DNA from: Opitutia bacterium UBA7441
GTDB lineage: Bacteria > Verrucomicrobiota > Verrucomicrobiia > Opitutales > Coraliomargaritaceae
DNA: 22,127 bases
Direction: 5' to 3'
Assembly: GCA_002480015.1 (NCBI GenBank)
Contig: DLQD01000037.1
Span: 1 to 22,127 of the forward strand
The notes under the pieces were generated by a model. It ran no database searches. It worked only from the letters and a program-made list of their open reading frames with translations, and had not been told where the DNA came from. Below, in pieces: positions 1-6,824 of this stretch. The position numbers and the translations under genes are program-made. Numbering within the stretch: the stretch's first letter is position 1; each line of letters starts with the position of its first letter.

Positions 1-107
1 CGGTGCAGGATCTACTCGGGCATGTCTCTGTCGAAACGACACAAATCTACACGCATGTGATGCAGAAGCCAGGGGTCGGCGTGCGGAGTCCGCTGGATTC
101 TTTGTGA
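1..107 (+). CDS. Tyrosine recombinase, integron-integrase type (C-terminal 34 codons only)
   Basis: The 5' end lies outside the window. The readable frame starts at base 3 and stops with TGA at 105-107. The peptide begins VQDLLGHVSVETTQIYTHV. The LLGH segment carries the box II histidine of tyrosine recombinases, and the tyrosine of IYTHV is the DNA-cleaving nucleophile. The last residues, GVGVRSPLDSL, resemble the tail of integron integrases (IntI, with GVRSPLD after YTHV) rather than XerC/D or phage integrases. IntI excises and inserts gene cassettes at attI and attC. Because the cassette array and attI lie beyond the 5' end of intI, they would be to the left of this window. The recombinase family is certain. 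The IntI subtype rests on the tail motif alone. Confidence 0.85.
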   Translation, partial: VQDLLGHVSVETTQIYTHVMQKPGVGVRSPLDSL

Positions 108-138
108 ATCAAGAATGAGGACGGAGTGAAACAACTAA

Positions 139-166
139 AAAGCCTCCCCGCTGGCGGGGAGGCTTT
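139..166. terminator. Bidirectional intrinsic terminator
   Basis: A GC-rich hairpin has a 12-bp perfect stem, AAAGCCTCCCCG paired with CGGGGAGGCTTT, closing a CTGG loop. It begins 5 bases beyond the stop of the minus-strand lipoprotein gene. On the minus strand the stem is followed by a T-rich run. On the plus strand the stem ends in TTTCT, 31 bases after the integrase stop. It can therefore end transcription of both converging genes. Confidence 0.9.
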
Positions 167-170
167 CTCC

Positions 171-1727
171 TTAGTAAACGTTGGTCGTTTCCTGGCTGAT
201 GATTGGATCGCTGAGGAAGTCGGCGCTGAAGTTCATGATCGCGCGCCCGGGGCCGATCTTGGCGCCCTCGGCGGTGATGCTGAGGTTGATGTCCTTACCT
301 GGCTCCAAGGTGGTGCGGGGGAAGGTCACGGTCTGGCCGTTGATCGTGCCCTGGGCATCGCCGGCGACGGCGGTGGGCTTGATGGAGTCGTTAAAGGTCA
401 CGGTCACAGTGCCGCTGACGGGCTCGAACTCACCTTGGTTGCGCACCTGGATGCTGTAGACGGTGGCCTCACGGACGCGGACGGGGTCCTTGCTATCGGT
501 GATGGAGACAGTCACGCCGGGGACGGCGAGCCAGTTGGTGGTCACGCTGTCGCTGGCCTCAAGGCCGTTTTCGCTGAGGATTTTGACTGTGTTGGTCGAC
601 TCTCCCTTGCGGGTGGCGGCGATCTCGGTGCGGATCAGCTGGCTGGAACCAGCGGGGAGATTGGGGATCATCCAGCCAATGGCGTCCCCGCTGACGCGGC
701 CGCCACCGTTGTCAGCAATGGAGCTATCCTTGGGCAGGATGTCGGTGATGCGGACGTTTTTCAGGTCTGTGTCGCCGGTGTTTTCGATCGTGATATCGAA
801 GGCGACAGGTTTGAAGACATAAGCCTCGGTTGGGCCGCTCTTGCGGACGCGAATACCGGATTGGACAACGGTGATGGGCGAACTCGCGACGGGGCTGGAA
901 CCAGGGCCACCGAATGGTCCACCCGCATAAGAGGCGACGGCGCGGTTACTAAATTCGCCTTTTTTGACTGCTTTGGCGGTGTAGGTCACGCTTTTGGTCT
1001 CACCAGGGGCGAGGTCGCCAACGGGTTGGCGGAGATTGCTAGTCGAGGAAAAGGCATCGGGCAAGGTATCTGTGACGACAACATTAGGAGCAATGGCGGA
1101 GCCGTTATTCGTGACTGTGACGGTCCAAGAAGCTTCCTCGCCAAGTTCGACAGAGGTAGGGCCTTTCTTAACAGCTTCGAGCTTGGGCTGCCCAGCGAAG
1201 AAATCCAGACAGATGGCATTGTCGACGGTAACGATAGAGCACATTTGATGATCGCCTTCAGCAATGGGCTTGACCGTGATGTCGACATCCTGGCGATCAC
1301 CCTTGCGCATGGATGGAAAGCTCCAGCTGGCGTTGCCATCAGCGAGGGCGGCGGCTGGAATGGCGGAGCTGAACTCGATACCAGTGGGAATGGATTCGGT
1401 GAGTCGCACGTTATTCACGTCATCGAGCGCTTCGATGGTGATGCGGTATTTGAACATGCCACCAACGGAGGCCGGTTCGAGCACGCGCTTAGTCACTTCG
1501 ACTTGATGGCTTTTAAAAATGACGTCGGAGCCGCCCTGAACAGCCGGTGCCACATGGCTTGGATTGCCATTGGATACGTTATCGGCATACAAATCCGTTT
1601 GACTGGACGCGGCTTGAGGCATCGCGGAGGAGCCTTTGTCGACCTGCGTGGGAGCAGTTTGGCAACCAGTGAAAGCCAACGCGAACACGCTGAAGGCCGA
1701 GACAAGATAGAGTGGAAGTCGGTTCAT
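171..1727 (-). CDS. OmcB-like DUF11-repeat lipoprotein
   Basis: This is a 518-residue predicted envelope lipoprotein. The N-terminus is a lipoprotein signal peptide: MNR, a hydrophobic stretch at about 4-19, and a lipobox F-T-G-C with the acylated cysteine at 22. A Ser/Ala/Gln-rich linker follows, then a series of DUF11-type beta-sandwich repeats from about residue 70 to the end. These show recurring patterns such as VTNNGSAIAPNVVVTDTLPD, IENTGDTDLKNVRITDILP and VRNQGEFEPVSG. The last ~200 residues align almost without gaps with chlamydial OmcB as I recall it, including shared blocks around TVYSIQVRNQG, GTINGQTVTF and the final ETTNVY (OmcB ENTHIY). Unlike OmcB it has only three cysteines (22 plus two near the middle). 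A structural or surface role in the outer membrane or periplasm is inferred. The start is fixed by the signal peptide, and there is no clear ribosome site. A long open frame on the opposite strand is its shadow. Confidence 0.88.
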   Translation of the reverse strand: MNRLPLYLVSAFSVFALAFTGCQTAPTQVDKGSSAMPQAASSQTDLYADNVSNGNPSHVAPAVQGGSDVIFKSHQVEVTKRVLEPASVGGMFKYRITIEALDDVNNVRLTESIPTGIEFSSAIPAAALADGNASWSFPSMRKGDRQDVDITVKPIAEGDHQMCSIVTVDNAICLDFFAGQPKLEAVKKGPTSVELGEEASWTVTVTNNGSAIAPNVVVTDTLPDAFSSTSNLRQPVGDLAPGETKSVTYTAKAVKKGEFSNRAVASYAGGPFGGPGSSPVASSPITVVQSGIRVRKSGPTEAYVFKPVAFDITIENTGDTDLKNVRITDILPKDSSIADNGGGRVSGDAIGWMIPNLPAGSSQLIRTEIAATRKGESTNTVKILSENGLEASDSVTTNWLAVPGVTVSITDSKDPVRVREATVYSIQVRNQGEFEPVSGTVTVTFNDSIKPTAVAGDAQGTINGQTVTFPRTTLEPGKDINLSITAEGAKIGPGRAIMNFSADFLSDPIISQETTNVY

Positions 1728-1904
1728 GGAAGAATGTTCTAACGATTACCCGAGTTATGTAAAGAGTGGGATGCGCTTCCTGACTTGGTGAACAATGAAG
1801 AATGCTCGTCGGGCGCCATGGGGTAATCGTGAGAATGGAGATGGAAGAACAGTTGAGTATTGCTGTGGCTTGACCTACGGATGGCGATCGGCGAAGCTGG
1901 CCCC

Positions 1905-2627
1905 ATGTTTAAGCTTCTCGGAAATCATCTGCTCGATGTGTTTTTCCCAAGTAGTTGTGTACATTGCGGCGATGCGGTTGAGCATTCGGATTATGACTTC
2001 CTTTGCCGGGCGTGCAGCCGTGAGCTTTTCCTTTCCAAGGCGCCGACATGTACGACCTGCGGCTATCCGTTTTTCGGCATGTTGGCGGGACCGAAAGTCT
2101 GTCCCCACTGCACGGAGTTGGATCCGATCTTTGAGGAGGGCAAAACCCTCTTTTTGGCCAAAGGCCCGGCCCGTTCCCTCATCCACGAGCTGAAGTATAA
2201 GGCAGGCTTTTACGTTTTACGAGATATTGAGGCGATGCTGGAGCGCTCTCTATACTACAGGGCCTATTTCGAAGGGGCGATCCTCGTGCCCGTGCCGCTC
2301 CATGCCACGAAGCTGCGCGAGCGGGGCTTCAACCAAAGCGAGCGTATCGCCGGAGCCCTGTGCGCGGCCACGGGCGCGAAATCCTGCCAAAACCTCCTGG
2401 TCCGGACGGTCTACACTCAAACCCAGACCCGCCTGAGCCGAGCTGCCCGTCACCAAAATGTAAAAAATGCCTTTGCTTTGGCAGACGATGCCGTTGTAAT
2501 CCTCGATCAAACATACATCCTCGTCGACGACGTTTTTACCACTGGCTCGACGCTCAACGCCTGCGCCGCCGTCCTCCGCGAAGCAGGTGTCACTCGACTC
2601 AAAGTGGCCACCCTTGGTCACGGCTGA
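1905..2627 (+). CDS. comF: ComF family amidophosphoribosyltransferase-like protein
   Basis: This 240-residue protein has the ComF architecture. The N-terminal zinc-ribbon region has four Cys-x2-Cys pairs, at about 18/21, 34/37, 49/52 and 66/69. A phosphoribosyltransferase fold follows, with the ILVPVPLH and RGFNQSE segments and the PRPP-binding motif ILVDDVFTTGSTLNAC near the C-terminus. ComF supports DNA uptake during transformation in Bacillus and Haemophilus. In many other bacteria the homologue has no proven role, so a competence function here is inference. The frame stays open further upstream (possible starts near 1860 and 1881). I chose the ATG at 1905 because the family begins with a short hydrophobic MFKLLG..LLDVFFP segment just before the first CxxC. 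No good Shine-Dalgarno is visible. accD follows after 39 bases with no terminator, so the two may be co-transcribed. Confidence 0.9.
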   Translation: MFKLLGNHLLDVFFPSSCVHCGDAVEHSDYDFLCRACSRELFLSKAPTCTTCGYPFFGMLAGPKVCPHCTELDPIFEEGKTLFLAKGPARSLIHELKYKAGFYVLRDIEAMLERSLYYRAYFEGAILVPVPLHATKLRERGFNQSERIAGALCAATGAKSCQNLLVRTVYTQTQTRLSRAARHQNVKNAFALADDAVVILDQTYILVDDVFTTGSTLNACAAVLREAGVTRLKVATLGHG

Positions 2628-2666
2628 TTCAACTCTCCACTTCCCACTTACCTACTCTTCACTCTC

Positions 2667-3521
2667 ATGGCACTTTTCGGAAAACCACAGTATTCGACAG
2701 TCACCGTTAAGAAAAAAGATATCCCCAAGGATCTTTGGACGAAGTGCCCAAAGACCGGCGAGATCATCTACAACCGAGTGTTGAAAGAAAACCTCATGGT
2801 GGTGCCGAGCAGCGGCTACCATTTCCCGCTGAAGGCGCGCGACCGTATCGCCTCGATGTTGGACGAAGACAGCTTCGAAGAAATGGACACGGGCGTCCAT
2901 TCGCTCGACCCGCTGGAGTTTAACGCCACGTCCTCTTATCCGGAGAAGCTGAAGCAGAACCAGGCCAAGACCAAGGAGACCGACACCGTCATCTCCGGCA
3001 TGGGCGTCATGGGCGGAATCCCTGTGAGCATCGCGGTGATGGATTTCCGTTTTATGGCGGCCAGCCTCGGCTCGGCGGCGGGTGAAAAAATCACCCGTGC
3101 GATCGAGCGCGGCGTTGAGAAGCAATGCCCGGTCATCATCGTCTCCGCATCGGGTGGCGCCCGCATGCAGGAGGGTATCCTCAGCCTCATGCAGCTGGCC
3201 AAGACCAGTGCCGCGCTGGCCAAACTAAGCGAGGCCGGCCTCCCCTACTTCTCTATTTTGACCAATCCGACCATGGCCGGCGTGATGGCCAGCTACGCGT
3301 CGCTAGGTGATGTGATCATCGCCGAGCCGGAAGCATTGATTGGATTCGCAGGTCCGCGTGTGATTAAAGAGACGACCCAGCAAGACTTGCCTGCAGGTTT
3401 CCAAACTTCAGAGTTCCTCCTGGAGCACGGCCTCGTCGATATGATTATCCCCCGTGGTGAAATGCGCAACCGTATGATCAACTTGATGCGCGCTTTGTAT
3501 GGTGCTAAACAGACGGCCTAG
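2667..3521 (+). CDS. accD: Acetyl-CoA carboxylase carboxyltransferase subunit beta, zinc ribbon degenerate
   Basis: AccD pairs with AccA to transfer the carboxyl group from carboxybiotin to acetyl-CoA, the committed step of fatty-acid synthesis in the cytoplasm. The 284-residue length is normal. The carboxyltransferase core is well conserved: SGMGVMGGIPVSIAVMDF, the oxyanion-hole region SASGGARMQEGILSLMQLAK, and LTNPTMAGVMASYASLGDV, followed by GFAGPRVI. The N-terminus keeps the ribbon scaffold (LWTKCPKTGEIIYNRVL...LMVVPSSGYHFPL), but three of the four zinc-binding cysteines are replaced: CPSC has become CPKT, and CPKC has become VPSS. The ATG at 2667 has no Shine-Dalgarno and a C/T-rich leader. 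folC follows, as in many bacteria including E. coli. Confidence 0.95.
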   Translation: MALFGKPQYSTVTVKKKDIPKDLWTKCPKTGEIIYNRVLKENLMVVPSSGYHFPLKARDRIASMLDEDSFEEMDTGVHSLDPLEFNATSSYPEKLKQNQAKTKETDTVISGMGVMGGIPVSIAVMDFRFMAASLGSAAGEKITRAIERGVEKQCPVIIVSASGGARMQEGILSLMQLAKTSAALAKLSEAGLPYFSILTNPTMAGVMASYASLGDVIIAEPEALIGFAGPRVIKETTQQDLPAGFQTSEFLLEHGLVDMIIPRGEMRNRMINLMRALYGAKQTA

Positions 3522-3533
3522 TTTCGGCAGGTG

Positions 3534-3651
3534 TTTACAACCGCTTCGCTAGAGAGCCCTTCGGGCGAGAATAGGGAGATGATATTTGCAATGATACATG
3601 TTTTGGCTCCCTCGACTAGCGCGCAGCGCCCTCTAGCGAAGCGGTTGTGAA
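3534..3651. repeat. Long inverted-repeat element between accD and folC
   Basis: Two perfectly complementary 18-base arms, ACAACCGCTTCGCTAGAG at 3537-3554 and its reverse complement at 3631-3648, enclose 76 bases. Pairing extends three more bases outward with one wobble. Inside are a small hairpin GCCC-TTC-GGGC at 3556-3566 and a second pair AGGGAG/CTCCCT at 3573-3578 and 3607-3612, so a branched fold is possible. The right arm ends about 18 bases before the folC start. The spacing is too long for a simple intrinsic terminator. It looks like a small non-coding repeat (REP/MITE type) or a structured 5' leader of folC. I cannot tell from one copy. Confidence 0.75.
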
Positions 3652-3666
3652 AATAGGAATACACAT

Positions 3667-4935
3667 ATGTCTACCTACACCGAGACCCTGGACTATCTCT
3701 ACGCGCTGAAAAACCGCGGCTCGAAGTACGGCATCGACCGGATGCGCCTACTGGTCGAGGCGCTGGGGCATCCCGAGCGTACGTTCCCCGTCATTCACGT
3801 GGCCGGCACTAACGGCAAAGGCTCGGTCTGCGCTATGCTTGAAGCACTCTACCGGGAAAACGGGTATAAAGTCGGCTTTTTCAGCTCCCCTCACCTCGTG
3901 CACTTAGGCGAGCGAGCGCAGGTCAACCGCCAGATTCTTTCTGCGGAAGAGGTCGTTCGCTACACCGAGCAGCTCAAGCCCATCGCCGCCGAGCTGGGTA
4001 AAGACGACTCCGATCTGCACCCCACTTTCTTCGAGTTTATCACGGCGATGGCCTTCCTCCGTTTTGCAGCAGAGTCGGTCGAGATCGCCTGCATTGAGAC
4101 CGGCCTCGGCGGGCGCTTGGATGCGACCAATGTCGTCGACCCTGAACTCTCGATTATCACCACGATCAGCCTGGACCATACGGAGATGCTGGGTGACACC
4201 CTCGCCGCGATCGCGGGTGAGAAGGCCGGCATCATCAAGGCGGGCAAGCCAGTGTTGATGGGCAAACTTCCGGTCGAAGCCGAGGCGGTCATTCGCCAAG
4301 TCGCACAGGAGCGCGGTTCGAAGCTTTATGCGCTCTCTGAGCGTTTTCCCGATACCGCGGCACTCCCGGAGACGAATCTTGAAGGCGACTTCCAGCGCTG
4401 GAATGCGGCGCTCGCCGTCTATGCGACTGAGATCTTGCAAGCGCGCTTCCCGATCCGATCCACCGCTGCACTACACAACGTCGACTGGGCGGGTCGCTGG
4501 CAGAAGCTGCAAGTTGATGGGCGTACATTGATCCTCGATGCCAGCCACAATCCGGAAGGTGTGGCCGAACTGGACAAGAACTTGCAGACGCTCGTTGCGA
4601 ACGAAGGTCGCTCACCGATTATCATCGCCGGCACTTTGGGTGAAGATCGCGCCAAGAGTCTCATGCCAGTAGTTTCCCGGCATGCGGCCGAGCTTTACCT
4701 CGTCATGCCCAAGCAAGATCGCGCTACGCCGACGGCATTTCTAAAAAGCTGCCTGCAGCGCGACGCCGTTGAAACGGAGTTGGCCGCGCTCTTCCCCGCG
4801 CCAGATCGCTGCGAGGTCGGCCAGCCGGGTGATACGATCGTGCTCACGGGCTCGATCTACCTGATCGGCGAAGCTTTGGAGCGAATTCAAGGTGTGACGG
4901 CCCAAGACGGCAGCGGACTGCAAGATAAGGTTTAG
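3667..4935 (+). CDS. folC: Bifunctional folylpolyglutamate/dihydrofolate synthase
   Basis: FolC is a cytoplasmic Mur-ligase-family enzyme. It adds glutamate to dihydropteroate and extends polyglutamate tails on folates, using ATP. The 422-residue protein has the family landmarks: the P-loop HVAGTNGKGSV (GTNGKGS at 47-53), GLGGRLDATNVV near 147, SLDHTEMLG near 168, the EKAGIIK segment with the lysine that is carbamylated in this family (about 186), DASHNPEG at 291-298, and a C-terminal VLTGSIYLIGEAL. The ATG at 3667 is preceded by an AGGA about ten bases upstream, one of the few recognisable ribosome sites here. accD-folC order is widespread. In this genome the two are split by an inverted-repeat element that could uncouple their expression. 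The gene ends 227 bases before the next start. Confidence 0.95.
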   Translation: MSTYTETLDYLYALKNRGSKYGIDRMRLLVEALGHPERTFPVIHVAGTNGKGSVCAMLEALYRENGYKVGFFSSPHLVHLGERAQVNRQILSAEEVVRYTEQLKPIAAELGKDDSDLHPTFFEFITAMAFLRFAAESVEIACIETGLGGRLDATNVVDPELSIITTISLDHTEMLGDTLAAIAGEKAGIIKAGKPVLMGKLPVEAEAVIRQVAQERGSKLYALSERFPDTAALPETNLEGDFQRWNAALAVYATEILQARFPIRSTAALHNVDWAGRWQKLQVDGRTLILDASHNPEGVAELDKNLQTLVANEGRSPIIIAGTLGEDRAKSLMPVVSRHAAELYLVMPKQDRATPTAFLKSCLQRDAVETELAALFPAPDRCEVGQPGDTIVLTGSIYLIGEALERIQGVTAQDGSGLQDKV

Positions 4936-4986
4936 GTGGGGTCGAGCTTCTGCTTGGCAGCTGCATCAACGAGAGCATCTTTAGGC

Positions 4987-5017
4987 ATCAAATAAATACA
5001 CAGGGTATTTATTTGAT
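4987..5017. promoter_or_regulatory. Perfect AT-rich hairpin/palindrome downstream of folC
   Basis: ATCAAATAAATAC at 4987-4999 is perfectly complementary to 5005-5017 across the loop ACAGG, giving a 13-bp AT-rich stem. No T-run follows, so it is a poor intrinsic terminator. It lies in the 227-base gap between folC and the antiporter pair. It could be an operator for a dimeric regulator of the antiporters, or a transcript-stabilising hairpin at the folC 3' end. The structure is certain, the role is not. Confidence 0.6.
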
Positions 5018-5162
5018 TTAGAAGAAGGCGGAGCGCTCGAGTAGCTATTGCTTGTGGCCTAGCTTCAGCCTGGGACGGTCGTCGGAAGTGTAGGACCTGC
5101 GGAACAGGCATCTAGGCTTCGTGATTGCTTCGCCGCTTGGACTTTCTAAAACTTTTGCATTG

Positions 5163-6824
5163 ATGCACGCTCACGAACTCACACTCCTGCTTGATCTGGG
5201 CTTTATGGTCGTGACTGCAGCGGTCTTTGCTTTCCTGGGGAAGCTCATAAAAATGCCTTCGATCGTGGCGTACATCCTCGCGGGGATGGCTCTGGGGCCG
5301 GTTTTTGGGGTCGTGGAGCTGGATCATTCGCTGGAACTCATTTCGGAACTGGGCATCGCCCTTCTCCTCTTCCTGGTCGGCTTGGAGTTGAGTCTGCAAA
5401 AGATCAAAGACCTTGGGCGGGTGGCCTTTATTTTGGGTGGTTTACAGGTGCTCCTTACCTTAGCCGGCGGCTTTGGCATCGCGACTTTAATGGGTTTCGG
5501 GCTCATGGAGTCCGTCTTCCTCGCCGCGACGGTGACGTTCAGCAGCACGGTTGTGGTGATCAAGTTGCTCGACCAAAAAGGTGCCACGGGGCGGCTCTTC
5601 GGGCGGATCGCTATCTCGCTCTTTTTGGCGCAGGACATCGTGGTCATCATTGGGCTGACGATTCTCAGTGGCCTCGGCTCGGGCGAAAGCATCGACCTGT
5701 CGGCGATGGCCCAAGGTCTGGGCATGGCCTTCGGTGGCATGTTGGTCCTGCTCTTCGTCTCGCTGCTGGCCGCCCGTTATGCCTTGCCACGGCCCTTCGC
5801 TTGGGCGGCGCGCTCGCCGGACACGGTCTTTATCTGGGCGCTTTGTTGGTGTTTCCTCGTAGTGCTACTGGCGCATCAGTTCCACCTCTCGGTGGAGATC
5901 GGCGCATTCCTTGCGGGCATTGCCATTGCCCAGCTTCCGATCCATGAGGATCTGCATCGCCGATTGCACCCGCTGATGACCTTCTTCGTGGCCGTCTTTC
6001 TCGTCACGCTGGGGATCAAGATGGATCTCTCGGTGCTGGGCGAGATTTGGAAATACGTTCTGGGCTTGAGCGTGTTCGTGATCCTCGCGAAACCGCTCAT
6101 CGTGTTCACGATTTTGAACCGCCTGCGCTACAGCGAATACACGGCTTTTCAGACGGCAGTGGCCAGCGGACAGGTCAGCGAGTTCGCTTTTATCCTCTTG
6201 GGCTTGGGTGCCGCTGCTGGACTGATCGAAAGCACGGTCGTCTCGCTCGGCGGGTTGGTGGGTATTCTGACCATTGCGATTTCCTCGTATCTGATTATTT
6301 ATAGCGAACTGCTGTATGAGTTTTTCCAGCGTTTTCACCTGCTCACGTTTTTCAAAGCCAAGCAAGAGCCGGACGTGGAGGTGCTCCACTCCTATGAGGG
6401 GCACGTGATCGTGGTGGGCATGAACGCACTAGGGCGTGAGTTGGTTAAGCAACTCACCTTGCGCGGCGAAACGGTACTGGCGATCGACACGGATCCGAGG
6501 AAGCTCGAAGGCTTAGGCGCGGCGACGACCTTGATTGGCAACGTGGAATACGAGTCAATGGTCGAAGAGATTAGCCTGCCCAAAGCACGACTTGTGATCT
6601 CGGCTTTGCAAATCGAAGACACGAATCACTTACTCGCCTACCGTTGCCGTTCGGCGGGCGTGCCTTGTGCGATACACGCATTTGATATCTCGGTGGTCGA
6701 CGACTTACTGGAGCTGGATACCGCCTATATGTTTATGCCGGCGGTCGATGCAGTGCGCGCGCAACTCGCGCTCTTCGACGCGCTGCACCAGTCCGACGGC
6801 GAGGAGGAGGTCAATCCGCTATGA
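5163..6824 (+). CDS. CPA2-family cation/proton antiporter with TrkA-N domain (first of a pair)
   Basis: This is a 553-residue Kef/YbaL-like inner-membrane transporter. Residues 8-385 are rich in membrane helices. They include the typical LGKLIKMPSIVAYILAGMALGP opening, ELGIALLLFLVGLELSL, FSSTVVVIKLL and a helix with FLAQD (156-158), where CPA2 members keep an acidic residue for ion exchange. Residues 415-530 form a cytoplasmic Rossmann-type TrkA-N domain (HVIVVGMNALGRELV). Its dinucleotide loop reads GMNALG at 419-424 instead of GxGxxG, so nucleotide binding may be altered. K+/H+ or Na+/H+ exchange is likely, but the ion cannot be read from the sequence. I used the internal ATG at 5163 rather than the one 14 codons earlier, because the first helix follows it directly. 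There is no clear ribosome site. The stop overlaps the next gene. Confidence 0.88.
   Translation: MHAHELTLLLDLGFMVVTAAVFAFLGKLIKMPSIVAYILAGMALGPVFGVVELDHSLELISELGIALLLFLVGLELSLQKIKDLGRVAFILGGLQVLLTLAGGFGIATLMGFGLMESVFLAATVTFSSTVVVIKLLDQKGATGRLFGRIAISLFLAQDIVVIIGLTILSGLGSGESIDLSAMAQGLGMAFGGMLVLLFVSLLAARYALPRPFAWAARSPDTVFIWALCWCFLVVLLAHQFHLSVEIGAFLAGIAIAQLPIHEDLHRRLHPLMTFFVAVFLVTLGIKMDLSVLGEIWKYVLGLSVFVILAKPLIVFTILNRLRYSEYTAFQTAVASGQVSEFAFILLGLGAAAGLIESTVVSLGGLVGILTIAISSYLIIYSELLYEFFQRFHLLTFFKAKQEPDVEVLHSYEGHVIVVGMNALGRELVKQLTLRGETVLAIDTDPRKLEGLGAATTLIGNVEYESMVEEISLPKARLVISALQIEDTNHLLAYRCRSAGVPCAIHAFDISVVDDLLELDTAYMFMPAVDAVRAQLALFDALHQSDGEEEVNPL

Noticed and set aside
126..1742. Plus-strand open frame of 538 codons
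   Set aside because: It is antisense to the OmcB-like gene, has no recognisable domain and a Gly/Asp-rich composition typical of a mirror frame. The minus strand has a signal peptide, DUF11 repeats and a terminator.
3534..3651. attC recombination site
   Set aside because: The inverted repeat has attC-like length, and an integrase lies nearby, but the outer arms do not give the RYYYAAC/GTTRRRY core pair.
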